A stretch of 64,000 bases of DNA from Tetmemena sp. SeJ-2015 (Eukaryota > Ciliophora > Spirotrichea > Sporadotrichida > Oxytrichidae), in contig JAJKFJ010020726.1 in NCBI GenBank assembly GCA_027382625.1, positions 1 through 64,000 of the forward strand, given 5' to 3'. Below the pieces are notes generated by a model, which was not told the origin of the DNA, did not search any database, and worked only from the letters and a program-made list of their open reading frames with translations. The position numbers were made by a program, and so were the translations under genes. Below, piece after piece: positions 22,240 to 35,650 of this stretch; within the stretch, counting starts at the first letter, position 1, and every line of letters starts with the position of its first letter.

Positions 22240-25200
22240 TATTAACTTATGTTTTCACCTTCCAAAGCGATTTATCTAATCTTTTCTGGAATTTTAAAGA
22301 GCTATTCTCAAAAGTTCATTATCATGAGATAAAAGTTATGTATATCATTCCTGCCAAAATCATTGAACATATCAATAAGTATATTTAAAAAGTTTAAGTA
22401 ATTTGAAGAATTCTTAATTTACAAAAAAAAGATACTTGTTTGACTTGTCTTTTTTTGTAATTGGAAGATTTGAATATTTTTTGCAGAAATTAGCCTAAAA
22501 ACATTGGTTTTTAAAATAATTAAAAAAATTTTACTGTTAAGGAAAAGACAAATTAAATATATCTATATTTTAATCTTAAAATAAGTTTTTAACTTAACCA
22601 TGTTTGACGATATTATCGCATTTAAAACCTCTTTCTAATTAAAAAAAGTACTAAAAGTGAGACAAAGAGGAGACTTAGATAATAACTTTAGTCACAGAAT
22701 TTTAAATAATTGAATTAAGGAAAGCAACAAACTCAAATAGTTAATTAAAGAGAGGGTATTAAATAAGATGAATTTTAAATTTAAGGCAAAAAATCTCACC
22801 AAGAAAACATTTAGAGGGAATTGGAGAGTTAATAATTTTTTGTTATTTAAATAGGGCAATAATGATTCTGATTTGATTTATATAATGTAACACATTGGAT
22901 AAATGTCTAATATCAAAGACAAATCCAATTAAACTTGGGAGTTTTAATTATATCTTAAAAAATCCAATCTATATTCGTTTTCATAAGTATTTTCCAATAA
23001 GAGATCTTAATTCACATATATAATTGATAATATATTTTTTTAAAATCTTATTTCTAAAACCCAAGTTCCATCCAATTAATTTATTTGATTTATAAGCAAC
23101 TTTATCATTGCATTTTTTGTTCTGGGAGGTGCTGCAGATTTATAACTTACTTGGCCAGAAAGTTTGAATTTAACTAATTTTTAGGTAAATACTCTTTATT
23201 TTCCTTCAAAATCTATCTTCTGAGATATCTTCCCGTTGTGACATGAGAGCAAATTTATGATAAAATGAAGAGAAATCGAGCAAGACCCAATTTGAGAAAT
23301 CTATAATTTTTTAATCATTATGGTTTTTTTTAATGTCCTAGTTATGCAGCCTTAAAGATTCTATTTAATTTAATTTTGCTTTCAAATATGAATTAATTTC
23401 TAATAAGAATAGTGGACTCTATTTTTTGCAGTAATTATTTTAAATTCTTTCTATTGTTAATTGATTAAAACTAGCTATTAATTCTAAAATTGAATAATAC
23501 AATTATCGGGTTTATTGTTCTCCGCTGTCAAATTTACCATCTTAAAATTTATATAATAAAAATTTAAAGATTATAATGTGTGAAATGTGAGATATAATTA
23601 ATTTATTTAAAAATTAATCTACAAAGGATTTAGATTTAATCATTAAGCTTACTTGAGACTCCTCCAACACAAAATATTTCTTAATTATAGATTTAATTTT
23701 AAAATGAGGAGTTTAATAAATTAATAAATTCGAGAAGAAATTATATTTAGATATAAAAATATGTGGAAAAAAATATATATTCAAATAATATATTCATTAG
23801 CTTGAATATAATCCAAGAAAGTTGCAGTGAGCAAGGCCAAGGTTTGCAAATATTTTGAATGAGCACTTTTAATCACCAAAGATAAGCTAGATAGCATATG
23901 AAAGTGTTTATTAAATTTAAAACTATTAATCAATCTCACACTATATAAAAATAATTGACTTAATTTTGGAGATGAATATTCCTTAACTTTAATTGGCTTA
24001 AATGTATAATATAGGAAGGATTAAAATAGATGTCTTAGTTGATTTCATATCTTGTTTTATGAGAAATTAATATTTTGAGTGTAATTTAAATGTGAATTAC
24101 AACTCCTATACCAACTATGAGAAGAAGCTCTAATTGTAAAATTTGGGCAACAACTAAAATATCGAATGCCCAGGAAAATAAATACATCTATCTTGATCAT
24201 CAATAATACATCCTCCTTGTTAAGCTAGAAAATATAAAACAAATTCTTTGTTTGAACATCATCTCCAACAAGTCACCACCACCAGAAGAGAAAAACCTAA
24301 ATATTACAAAATCATAAAGATTTTTTCATCAGTATTCAATTTTTTTCTGCTTTATTTTCTAGATAAAAATAAAACTTAAAATTAGGGCATTGTTTAAGAC
24401 AATAAACTTTAAAAGATGGCTCTTCAATTAAAATTATCTTTGATAAAAAAAAAGAAAATTATTATAGGAAGCTTACGATTAGATTATCAAAGATTGAGAT
24501 TTTTAAATTAAAGTGAACTATGCTGTTGAAATCAATCGAATTAAATTTGTTTATCCACATTTTACAATTAAAGAGAATAAAAAATGTAAAGAAAAAGGAG
24601 AATTGTGATTTGATAATTACTCCTTGCAAAAAAATTATAGTTTATGTTAAGTCTAAAATATAAATATTCCCTTATTTCATTAAGTTTGACATTTTGCGAA
24701 TGGTTTATGTGATAGCAAATATTAAATACTATTTATAAATATATTACTCAAATAATAAAAAAATGAATATGAGGTTTTTCTTAATCTTATGAAACAAGAA
24801 CTCTTACAATATAAACGTTAATAAAAAGATCGAACAATGGTAAAAATGAGTCACTTAGGTAATTATGCTTTGTCTTAAACTGAGGTGGGAGAATGAAAGC
24901 ATTAAGAATTACTCTAGCAATGAGATACATATGAAAGAATTCGCGTCATCATATCATAAAGGAAAAACGGTTCAAATCTAAATGAAATAGCAAGAATAGT
25001 GCAAATACCTTGGAAATAATAAAATCTCTCAACCTTTTGTATTTTTAAAATCTCAATTCCAATAATGCAATCGTATGTTCCCTAGATTTATTTTAATATG
25101 GAGGACTTCATTTTGATTATTTTACATTTTCTCGAACAAAAAGTAATATTTTTTCAACATTAAATATATTTCAATCCATAATTATTCAGATAAATCTAAT

Positions 25201-27000
25201 GGTCTCTTAACTGTATCTTGATTAAATGTAAGTCCTCTTAATATTTAAGAATTGTAAATTATCATTGTGCTATTATCTACAATTAATTATTATTTATTTA
25301 ATTAAAAAATAAATTAAATTATAATTATGATATATCTTTATTAAAAATATATTTGATCAAAATCAAAAATATGTGCACAATGATAGAATAAATTTTATAA
25401 TTTAACTTACTTAGAGTATAATGGATAGTTCAAATAACAAAATTACTTATCTTATGCTTCATTTTATTATTCTATAAATTTAAGACTCTGTATACTTTGA
25501 TAAGAAATTAAAAGAAATTAACTTTCCTTTCAGAGCATAAATAAAACAGAAAATATAAAACATCAAGCTTATTTAAAATAAAGTCATAAATCTAAATTTT
25601 ATCATTAAATTTTAAAAATGATTTAAATTCCGAAAAAGTAGAGAATTTTTATTTAACAGTTGAAATACACAAATAATAAGTCCTATTTAAAAAAGTTAAG
25701 AGATTTTCTATTCAAAAGAAACTAAACGATTAATTCCAGTCGGCATTAATACTCTCAGAATTTGTTCAGTAATTTTATGAATATATCCAAACTGAATACG
25801 TAAAAAAGAAGAATGAGAACTTTAACAGTATAATTGCAATGCTAAACTATTAGCTTTCTCTAAAGAAATATTATAAAGTGAATTTTAGACAATCTCTTTT
25901 ATAAGTTAAAAAACATATATAAAATTATTATACTATAATATAGACATTATTCTATTTTTGCTATATTACAACTAATTTAATTGATGAACTGAATTACTTT
26001 ACTTTAAAATATAAAAGCAGGAATCTAGAAAGAACGAGCTCGATAAAGAAACATTTTTTGCAGAAAAATTAAAATTATTTAAATTCAAGTTGAGTCTATC
26101 TTTTATATTTGAAGGCAACTTGGCTTTATTGGGTGTGGAAATATTAGTTTTAAGACTCTATTTTAAGCTATGAGAGAAACTCTAGTTTGTAATTTTCTAT
26201 TTTTTAGGATCATTAGCATTAGAATAACTCATAGATATATTGTTGGACATTTAAGCTTTAGGTGCCTTTAGCTTTATTCTTTTAATTTTTTCTGCTGGAT
26301 AATTAAACTGATCCTATGCTGGCATTCCTTCTTTGATCCCCTCTAAGCTAAATATCATTTTAAAAAAGAATAACTTTTATCCAATTTAAAATTAAGCTAT
26401 TAGTGTTCTATAAATTGTCTATATTACACTTTAGAATATAAAATATCTTTCTTCCAATAAGTCAATGATTCAATTTTGTTGTAAAAAATATCAATTTTAT
26501 TCCAATCTAGGATAATATTTTTGCAAATTAAAAATTTATTGTTTAAAAAATTGTTAAGAATACAAAGAAGGAGAAAATATTTCAAAGTGAAAAAAAAGAG
26601 TTGAGAACAGAATAAATTAGATGAGTCTCCTTAAATAAAGGCATAAGATTCTAATAAATATTATATATTTTCTTTAATAAAGACCTAATTAGAAACTAAT
26701 CTGGGTAAATTTATGACTTTTAGCAATACGATCCAATTCTTTAAAGTAAAGTTTATTTAAGAATTCGTTCCATATTGTAAGTATAAGAACTATAAATTCT
26801 TACTTATTAACTCGCTAACTATTATTTGTAGACTGTTTCATGGATATTTCCTACCGTCTTTTCAATCTCAAAATTTTATTTTTGTTTGAAGAATTTAAAC
26901 ATTGATGTGTGAATAAATTAATAAAAAAATCATCCTCTAAAGGATAAACATTTCGAAAGATATTGCAGTTAAAAAATAGAGAAGAAAGAGAAATAATTTA
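22240..27000. other. Long AT-rich region without confident genes
   Basis: About 4.8 kb, mostly AT-rich with stops in every frame. A diverged repeat shared with 41285-41600 lies at 23920-24190. Small less AT-rich patches (23100-23300, 24150-24300) show no recognisable protein. Confidence 0.5.
23920..24190. repeat. Dispersed repeat R2, copy 1
   Basis: Shares ordered landmarks with 41285-41600: AATAATTGACTTAATTTTGG, AGATGA, TTAATTGGCTTA, TGAGAAATTAAT, then CAACTAAAA/GCAACTAAGAA. Non-coding and diverged. Confidence 0.6.
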
Positions 27001-27019
27001 TTTAGATAAAGAGAATGAT

Positions 27020-27780
27020 CATCCATCTTAAGAACCTTTCTACCCTCTTCAGTATCTGCTTTTATTTTCTTAATGCGTGCTATTATTTAGTTATAAAAAC
27101 CATTTCGTCTTACCACTTAATTCATTATCTTATTCTTCTTTTTTTTAATCCTGACTTGATTCCTGTGATCTTTGCCACTTAACTTGAGGTTCGAAGGATG
27201 CTATCATCGTTACCGACTGTACCATGTTAAATAAAAATTGCAACCAGGTGTTAATTGATTTGAGGGTAATTTACAAAGGCATTTTAAGAAATCTTTCCTC
27301 ATGAGCTTAAACTATATCTGATCTGTAAAGCGACTCTCAAGAAAAGGCACTAGATTCTGACTATGAAATTTTTGAGGTTGTTGAATCATTAAAGTATTTA
27401 AAATGTCCATTAAAAAATTCTTCTAACTTCCCCTTGCTGATGTGCTAATCGCTCCCAGCTTACAATAAGAGTTTTAATATATTAAATCCATTCACAAATA
27501 TGAACTTGGGATTAACTTCTCAAATAGAATTCAGTTTTATATCATAAAAATTATCAAAGGCTTCATACTAGACTATGAGCTCTAAGGTGTTAGGTGTTAC
27601 TTACAAGGATGCAAATAGCAAGAGATCAAGCCTCCTCACAAGAGACATGATCAAGGCTAAGCGGTATGATAGTAATTGGTCTGCCTCACTCACTCTCACA
27701 ATTTTAAACTATACCGTTAATCAATTAATGTTATGGCTATTGAGCTAGCACTCATCTATTGCATTTTCACAATTTAGAAA
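27020..27780. other. Less AT-rich region of unknown content
   Basis: About 750 bp richer in G and C than the flanks. I could not find a frame with recognisable motifs on either strand, and no second copy in the window. It could be a decayed transposon or an MDS-bearing part of an unrelated gene. Confidence 0.3.
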
Positions 27781-28046
27781 GTCCTTTATGAATTTAATCG
27801 ATCACTAATAGCAAAATAATATAGTATAATTTCAAAGCTTATTCCAAGCCGTATTATATTAGGAAAAATGGTTGATATTTTACTTTTTAACAAAATAAGC
27901 ATTTTGTATCCAGATTTTGATTTAAAAAAATCATTGATTTAAAGATAAATGTAGTGTAATACCAACATAAAATAATAACTAACTCAAAAAACATATGAAA
28001 AAGAGCAAATTATTAAATGTGAAGTTGCTATGATAAATACTTATGG

Positions 28047-28616
28047 TCATTACACTAAATAATTGAGCAATAATAAGAGAGGGAGCTAAATTATAAATCT
28101 GGCTTATAAACTTCCAGAAAAGTCATGAGCAGCATCTTGCTCATAATTTTCAACTTATTGATTGAGCAATCTAGAATTGCACACTCTCTGATTTGTAGTG
28201 CAGCTTAGCTGATAGGCTGCAGTAGCTGAAGCTGGACCCCAACATCCTATAGTGTAGGGATAGAAGCTGGTTAGGGCGTAGTAGTAACTGCCATTTATAA
28301 CCACTCCGTTGCAGATGTCCACGTCGCAGGGTTACCAAAGTGAGCCGTCGCTTTTATAAGGCCCCAAAATTTGGTGACCGTCTTTTGCGATGCCAACTAT
28401 TTTGAGGGTTTTTTGTTTTTAGTCGCTGATTTTTGAGAATGCGAAGCTGAGAGGTGACTACTGGCACTAGGTATTAGATTGGCAAAGGGAAGGAGTGGTG
28501 AGTGATTCCTTATAGTCAGAGTCCAAAATACAAGGTGAGAAACTTTAGTATTTGTAAACTCCATAAGTGGTCAAGCTACCTAAGCACTGATCTAACTTAA
28601 CGAAATTTGATGATTG
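28047..28616 (-). CDS. YHYH-family gene 2, MDS d (YHYH domain and C-terminus)
   Basis: Minus-strand frame from SNFVKLDQCLGSLTTYGVYK through KDGHQILGPYKSDGSLW, PCDVDICNGVVINGSYYYAL, FYPYTIGCWGPASAT and CTTNQRVCNSRLL to a TGA at 28047-28049. The last 20 or so residues, after SGSLQAR, are hydrophobic (FIIQLPLSLLLNYLV), with small residues just before. This resembles a GPI-attachment signal and suggests a cell-surface protein. It is nearly identical to 43769-44345. It is followed upstream, across an IES, by segments c, b, a and x, all on the minus strand in collinear order. Function of the YHYH domain is not established. Confidence 0.88.
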
Positions 28617-28633
28617 GGAATTATAGATGACTA

Positions 28634-29331
28634 TTAAGACAACAGAATTGAAATTGCAAAGTTGATACAAATTTAGATTAATTCTAGAGCCTGTTGCTGA
28701 AGAGAGGTCTAATTTCCTAATTTAGTTCATTAAATGGGTGGCTATTTGAGTTTTTTTTACTCGTTATTTAAAGATAATTAATCAACTATATAGAATCAGC
28801 AAGTTTTCGAAGGAAAATCTTTTAATATTTGAGATCTAGAAATTTTTTTTAAAAGTTTGAAATTAATAGATGAAAGAGAAGCAAAACTCCATTCTGATGT
28901 AGTAAATTTCATCTTGAAAATTTTTGAAACTATCCAATCACATACTCTGCTTTTCTTAATAATTTCTAATTTTTTGTCTGTGATTGGATATTTTCAATCA
29001 TTATCAAGATAGAATTTACTACATCAGAATGGATTTTTGCTTCAACTGAGATGTTTATACCTAATTTTTAATGTCACACTTATTGTCTTTCTTTCTTTTA
29101 ATTTCAAACTTTACAAAAAACTTTTGTAGATCTCAGATATTGAAAAATTTTCCTTCGAAAACCTTGCTAATTGTTAAATAGTTGATTAATTATCTTTAAA
29201 TAACTAGTAAAAAACTCAAATAGCCACCCATTTAATGAACTAAACTTGGAAACTAGACCTCTCTTCAGCAACATGCTCTAGAATTAATCTAAATTTGTAG
29301 CAACTTTGCAATTTCAATTCTGTTGTCTTAA
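28634..29331. mobile_element. Palindromic element P5 inside the c-d IES of gene 2
   Basis: A foldback of about 698 bp with ends TTAAGACAACAGAATTG in inverted orientation, flanked by TA (28632-28633 and 29332-29333). Arms extend to the centre (about 28960-28990), with short mismatched parts. The central arms share CCATTCTGATGTAGTAAATT. The tips differ from P1-P4. The paralogous gene 3 has no such element next to its d segment (44345 onward), so the insertion came after the duplication or was lost from one copy. Confidence 0.85.
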
Positions 29332-30159
29332 TATCATTTGAAACTTAATATAATAATTTAATTATTTTATGAAAAACATAATCAAAATAATGGAGAGTTT
29401 TAAGATGGTATTCTCTATCTGCAGATTATTTATAACCGATCAATAATAAATATTTTATTTAATCATTTCCATTTTACTCTCATTAGCAAATTAAGATTCA
29501 CATTAAATTTCTTTTGTATAATTTTAATATATTTAAATGCTCTATCAAAAGATTTGTCAAATTATTTTAATTTTGAGTTAATAAAACCGTCCCAGAATAT
29601 ACTGTCTAAATTAATTTTTAAACATGATTCATTATTCCAAATATTCTAGCTTACTTATTTGAATTGGCAAATATAATATGTAGCCATTTTTAATTTACTG
29701 ATGCTTTAATAATCTGAAAATAGAAATGTTATCTTAATACTATGTATTCCGTAAGTGAACTTTATTGAAAACTATTTTTGTTAACTCTTAATATTTAACT
29801 CATTATTTTATATAAATTTAATTTACTATAGACATATAAATGCAAAGATTTTAGGATTAAAAAACATCTGCACAATTATCTAATCAATTTAGAAAATTTT
29901 AAGCATTATAGAAAAAGAGTATAAGAGTGGATATAAAACCAAATAACATTCAAAATTTTAATAAATTCATAGATAGATACTAAGTCTAAATGCATAAGAT
30001 CTAGCTTTTTATAAAATCTGCATACTAAATTAGTAGATTTATTTACCAATTTCCCCAATCGACACAAATTTACAAATCATTAATTCGCTTTTACTGATTT
30101 AAATCTTTCTTCAAATTCAATTTTCTAACATAATTAAAAAAAATGGATTACATAATATT

Positions 30160-30235
30160 TACTTCAATAGCTGAAATAGCATCTTATTGATTCTCAAGAG
30201 ATAAACCAGGCAATATTGGCACCCCATTAAATCTT
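30160..30235 (-). CDS. YHYH-family gene 2, MDS c
   Basis: Minus-strand reading RFNGVPILPGLSLENQQDAI then SAIE. Collinear between b and d. The b-c join through AA would give NQYQRFNGVP in frame. Matches segments at 1205-1265 and 45465-45537. Confidence 0.75.
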
Positions 30236-30311
30236 AAGTTTAAAATTGCATGCTTACTATAATCTGCTATCTTTTATTATGAAAAAATCGGATGAAAATA
30301 TTCATAATTGA

Positions 30312-30501
30312 TTTGGTATTGATTGGCCATTACTCCAACTATGTTGTGAAGGATTCCAGACTCTTCCTTCAGAGATATGGCATTCGCATTTGATGAAGTA
30401 GCGATAGTTTGAGAGGAAGCCCAATTATTGCTGCACAGAATTTTGCTTGCATCTTAGGGAGAAAGTTTCTTCACTATTAAGTCCGAGACACTTGCATCGA
30501 A
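30312..30501 (-). CDS. YHYH-family gene 2, MDS b
   Basis: Minus-strand reading FDASVSDLIVKKLSPQDASK, ILCSNNWASSQTIATSSNAN and AISLKEESGILHNIVGVMAN. The 5' end shares TTCGATG (complement of 30495-30501) with the 3' end of segment a (32269-32275). Joining through one copy restores KFDASVSDL in frame. The same block occurs in genes 1 and 3. No named domain; the Cys and Trp are conserved in all copies. Confidence 0.82.
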
Positions 30502-31379
30502 ATTAATATGTATTTTTAACAGGATATTAAGAAATTAAAAATTAATCTCATAAAATTAAAAAAATTCTATTATAAAAGAAAGAGTCTATTTTCAAAAATA
30601 CCTATTTATTCAACATATTCTGATTATTCAATTAAATTAATCATAAAAATACGAAATTAAAATTCAATAATTCTAAATATGAGGTTTTTGAAACTCTAAG
30701 CTAAAAAGTAAGTTCTCTAGAAAAAGTTGAATTTTTTTATTTGCTTGTTTATATTTTAAAGAAATGAGATTTAGCTGTTGAGTTAATAATATGAACTAAA
30801 TTAAAAATAGGTTTAATATAAATTCTAAACCTCATCATTTATTATTCTAATAATATTTTATAAGATTCCGTTTTAAATTAGCAGTTATGAATTAGATGAA
30901 TCAATAAAAGTTATTTTTAAATTTGCTGATTTCCAAATTTAGAATTAAGAGATGTTTTAAAGAGCTAATAAAAATGTCTGTTATGAGCGAATTCCGATTA
31001 GATGATTAATGGCTGTGAGAAAAATGTATTTTAAAATAAATATCTTTAAATATAATCTAAAGAAGTAGAATATCGAATAAGAACTAAAGTATTTCACTCA
31101 TTATTTAAGGTAAATTAGTTCAACTAATACTTTCTTTCCAGCAATCTTAAATTGTATCTCCACTTTAAAAAAATTGCTATTAATAATAAATCTTTATAAA
31201 ATGCAATATTATCAATAAGGTTAAAATTTCTTTGCCTTAATCTTCATTTTACGTTAAGGATTACAGTTTAATATTTTCTCATCTCTAAGTTTGCTAAAAA
31301 GGTTTATATCTATCTTTTCCTCCTATTTTCAATTTACATTGAACCAAACACTAATTGTTTTTGCCATCTCAATAATGAA

Positions 31380-31690
31380 ATAGTAAATTTAAAAAAAAAA
31401 ATTTTTGGAACTATTTAAACTTTTTTTCCCCTTTTTTTTTTTTTAAATTAATTTAAATAATAAATTTAAATTTTTTAATATCAAAATTTAATTTTTCCCA
31501 AAAAAAGTAATTAAATTATAAAATTTATTATAATTTTTTCATTAAAAACAAAAAATTTTTTTTAACCCCAAAAAATTAAATGAATTTTATTAGATTAAAA
31601 TAAAAAAAATTTCAGGGTATGGTAAAAAAATTCAAAATTTTTAAAAATTTAAGTTTTTTATTTTTTAAAACCCATCAAGCTAAATGCTAT
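31380..31690. other. Homopolymer-rich stretch of doubtful quality
   Basis: Runs of A, T, C and G resembling the stretch at 1300-1905, within the a-b IES of gene 2. Open frames just to the right (to about 31980) are AT-rich with no homology. Confidence 0.45.
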
Positions 31691-32268
31691 TTTACCATTC
31701 CCTGATTATATTGAATCCTTCAAATTTAATAAGGGTTTTATTATTGTTTATTAAATAATTATTGGATAATAAAGGTTTTAAATTATTATAATAATTGCAG
31801 AAACAAATAAGCTGGAAAAAGAAATTTTTCCCAAATTTTTATCAACTCACAAAGCCAAATTTGCAATTCTTTTTTAAAATTATTCTTTCATTTTTTTTAC
31901 TTCAGAGGATATTAGTTATAATTTCTTTCTTTCTTTTTTGCTCATTAAACTGGAAAGCAGGTCAGAGATTGATTTGAATTATAAAATAATATAACAGTGC
32001 AAGGGTTACATTCACTCAATTTTGATATTATTCGAATCATATAATGAAAACCATTAATATATTTAAGGCTAAAATCTTTAATGATGGGGATGGCTAAGAG
32101 GTGGTTGAAGAAGGTTTAAGGTACTCTAATTTTTCCCAAAGATATTTCAACCTAATGGAACTACAAAAAGGGTAATCAGGATTATATGTTTACTATTTAA
32201 TTAACAACAAATATTATTATCTTTCAATTATCTTACATAGAGTTATTACTATTAAAAAATATATTTTA

Positions 32269-32457
32269 CATCGAACTTAACTTTGAAGTCTACCTAATTT
32301 TCGATAAGGACTTGCGTTGAGGATTCTTAGAAGCAGTGGTCTGGCATTGAGTTGGTCTGCACTCTCACAAACACTGACCCATTTTCATAGGTGCAAGTCA
32401 CTTTAAACTTTCTAGACCAACTGCAAATATTCTTGTTGTCTTTGTACAGACCATTCA
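32269..32457 (-). CDS. YHYH-family gene 2, MDS a
   Basis: Minus-strand reading NGLYKDNKNICSWSRKFKVT, CTYENGSVFVRVQTNSMPDH, CFXESSTQVLIENQVDFKV and KFD. About 95% DNA identity to the isolated a segment at 15286-15485. Pointer TTCGATG is shared with b. Extracellular-type composition. Confidence 0.82.
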
Positions 32458-33044
32458 AAAGTTAAAAATTTTAATATTTTACATAAATTTAAATCGTTAT
32501 ATTCTTCATAAAAATAACTTAGAGTCATAATTAATAAAGCAAATATATCTCATTCAATCTTGAAATACCATTCGTGATAAATATATAAATTTAAATTTAT
32601 AATGATTACTTTTATATTATTCATTTTACACATTTTAAAATAAATTAATCATAAACTTTAAAGTTTATTTGTAAATTTATTAATAATAGGGGATTTAATT
32701 GCATTGAAAACCAAAATATTCATAATTTTATTGATAAGAAATATTATTAAATCCGAATAGGTTATATATGTATATCGACATTTATTAATTCTGATTTATA
32801 TTGACAAATAGGAAAAATTAAAATTTTTAAAATAAATATGGATCTTTTGAATTAAGCTTTTTAGTTGATTAAATAAATCATAGCTAATTAGTTTTCCAAA
32901 AGATTGAGTATAATCTTTTTAACTATTTTTTAAAACAAAAAAGCAAAATGAGATTGCACACTAATTGGAATAATTTATTTATTGCGTCCTAAATAAAATA
33001 TAGGAATTAATTATAATTGTAGTACTTATTTATTTTTCTTAGAT

Positions 33045-33165
33045 TTTGATTGAGTCATTCCAGAGCAAGAAACTTGTGATGATTTGATTCTAGAAAAGTC
33101 AGAGATAGTTTATTCCCTCTCATCCGTTTAATTCATTTCAGATGCAAATTCTTAGCACTTATTCC
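33045..33165 (-). CDS. YHYH-family gene 2, MDS x
   Basis: Minus-strand reading KCQEFASEMNQTDEREQTIS, then DFSRIKSSQVSCSGMTQSK. First recognisable segment of gene 2. No signal peptide is seen, so at least one more 5' MDS should exist upstream, beyond 33200. Similar to 18508-18640 and 6848-6984. Confidence 0.78.
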
Positions 33166-34290
33166 TCAATAATATTCAAATAAGTTAAAAATTATACACA
33201 TTTTATTTTAAATAAAAAATTAAAATTATATACTCTTACAAATGAAGAATACAAAATATTATTTTTTAAAATATACATTTAATTTTATGAAAGGGAATTT
33301 GAAATTAATACGCTCCATAATTTGAAGAAATAAAAATTCTCTCAAGATTTTTTTTAAATTGCTAATAGCAATAAACTGAAAAAAATATAAATCATACTTT
33401 AAGTTAAAAAAGATAATGAAAATAATATTCTAATTATACGTACCCTAAAATGCAAAATTATGTATGCTGACACAAAGAATCTATAAAATATTATATAGGA
33501 AAAGTACGATTATATTATCATGAATTACTAACGCCAATTATATATTTTAATAAGCAAGCTCTTTCTACTGGCTCGTATTTTAAACTACCAAATAGTAAGT
33601 ATAAAATTTTTGCGTTCTATTTCTTTAAGAATTTAAATTTTCTTAACCAATTTCGGTTCTTTCGTTTCAAGCTCAAGTATTCATATTATTCTTAATCTTT
33701 TTTTTATTAACCAATCTATTAGTGCCGGAAAATTTCAAATCAGTTGTACATTTTTGAATCATAGTGCTCTCTTAGCAAATCTGAATTTTAATTATACCAT
33801 AAAGAAAAAGAATTAAAGGAAATCCTTTTAAACTATTTAAAATAGATGACTAAAAAGTGGATATTTGAACATAACTTCTTTTAAATCTAGAATAGGGTTC
33901 CCATCTTCTTTTTTTTGTGATAAAAATTTAAATCGAGTTTTTTATTTCAATTATTGTTGCCCTTTTTTATGCAAGATATAGTGCTTTCATTCTCTTCTTC
34001 CACTACATCATTTCATTTTGTATTCCTCTTTATGAAATGATTTCTCTGTAAATTTACTCTGATTTCAAATTCTTTGAATTTTAAGCTAAATCAATATGGA
34101 ATAAAGGTTTTTAATAAGAAATACTTCTTTTAAATTAATTTAAATTAGTAAGACTTACAAAGGAGGAGGAGGAGGTATTGCACAATAACTACATCACTGA
34201 TGATACCACTTTTAGAACTTGACCTCAACGTCAAAAAAAGGCAGAGAGCCCTTTACTCACAAGCTGCTCCTTGATACTGGTTTCTTCCCA

Positions 34291-34512
34291 TCATTTCTTG
34301 CGACGACAAGTGAAGGTAGACTACACCTATGAGAAGAAAAGGTTCGAGCAGAGATGGAGGTCTCCCTCCTCAAAGCGAGTGGTGACTTCTCGATCTTACC
34401 TTTATAGAACATCTGAGCGAGCCTAACTGAGTTTAAGACACTTCAGAATAGCTGAGATGAGAGCTAAATCCGATACCTCAATGTAGATCTTTCTTACTGT
34501 TGTCTCTATTCA
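34291..34512 (-). CDS. Unidentified coding-like segment
   Basis: Minus-strand frame of about 73 codons ending in TGA at 34291-34293 within a GC-richer island (34150-34530). The reading begins near IETTVRKIYIEVSDLALISA and includes RFEEGDLHLCSNLFF. Several Gln are TAA/TAG. I recognise no family and see no second copy. It could be one MDS of an unrelated gene or a transposon relic. Confidence 0.35.
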
Positions 34513-35214
34513 GCAAACAGATTCAGGATCCCTTTATTTAAGTATATATTCTATATTGAATTGACATTTAATCTCTCCAAATTCATAAAAATTCACCATA
34601 AATTAATTTAAAACCTAACAGTCCTCTCGGTAGATCAACCTCATTTAAAGCAACACTAATCTTAAATATAAAACTCCTCAATTGATTCTAGATCAGAATT
34701 TAATTAAATTATAAAATTATTTATCTGAGAAAAATACAAAGAGATATTTGTTTCTTTATTACTCCATAAAATATCGAATAATTAATGCTATGAAATCTAA
34801 TTGTTATATACAATGGAATACTGTCACTAATATCTACAATTATACTTGGTTTAATCATATTATATAACTTTTATTAAAAAAAAAGATTTCTCTGATTATC
34901 GCTGAATTAACTTATTAATGATCTGTATTAAATTATACTCAGAAATTAAACTCTTACCATATTATTATTTTTTAATAATTTAATAAAAGCATTATTCAAG
35001 ATTTAAATATAATTTTTTTCAAAAAAAGTGGTCTCAGTCAAAGCATTAGAACCACCTATCTTTCTTAGTTCAGAATCTAATAATTAACTCTTAGTTCATG
35101 TTAAAAATATTCAAACCGTTTTTTATTTAAATTTTAATCATTTTGCTAATATTAAATAATTTTTTGCAATATTGTAACTAACTTAATTATAAAATGAATG
35201 ACTTTCTTATTTTT

Positions 35215-35650
35215 AATTGTATGAATAGCAAGTTTGTCATTGTATGGGTCTTTAGTTTTTTATCTTGCAGTGAATGTGGGGTGATTGATATTTTTAGAGA
35301 GTTCCCATCTCTCTTTCTTTGTAGATATAGGTCTTTGCGGCTAAGTTGTAGTGGGAGGAGCGGTAGTGGTTGTAGTCCTAGTTGTCCTGGAAGTAGTAGT
35401 TGGCGCTGTAGTTATAGGCGCTTGAGTTATGGGAGGTTGAGTTGTCACAGTAGTTGTCGTTGGAATGGGAGTTGTTGTAGTGGTAGTAGTGGTCGGAGTG
35501 GGAGTTGTAGTAGTCGTCGTAGTTGTAGTCGAAGTAGTTGAGACTGTAATGGTATAGCAAGACCCTCTTGCAGGATAGTATGAAATATCAGCGATGCAAG
35601 AAGTAGACTTTGATATTATTTTACAATCAGTAGTGCAGAAACCTTGAATA
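35215..35650 (-). CDS. Cys-rich, Thr/Pro-stalk surface protein, gene T3, 3' part
   Basis: Minus-strand reading continues from the 5' part at 36312-36458 across element P4: QGFCTTDCKIISKSTSC, IADISYYPARGSCYT, then about 75 residues of TTTTPTP/TTTTAPP stalk, then STKKERWELSKNINHPTFTA, RQK and DKLAIHT. The tail is shared with T1 and T2. Removing P4 and keeping one TA gives AGT ATT ATT CAA GGT TTC TGC, which joins the two parts in frame. Predicted surface protein. Ser/Arg-rich and Asp/Tyr-rich readings over the same bases are shadows. Confidence 0.82.

Noticed and set aside
35194..35560. Ser/Arg-rich plus-strand reading and Asp/Tyr/Asn-rich minus-strand reading
   Set aside because: Both are alternative frames of the T3 Thr stalk, created by its repeated codons.
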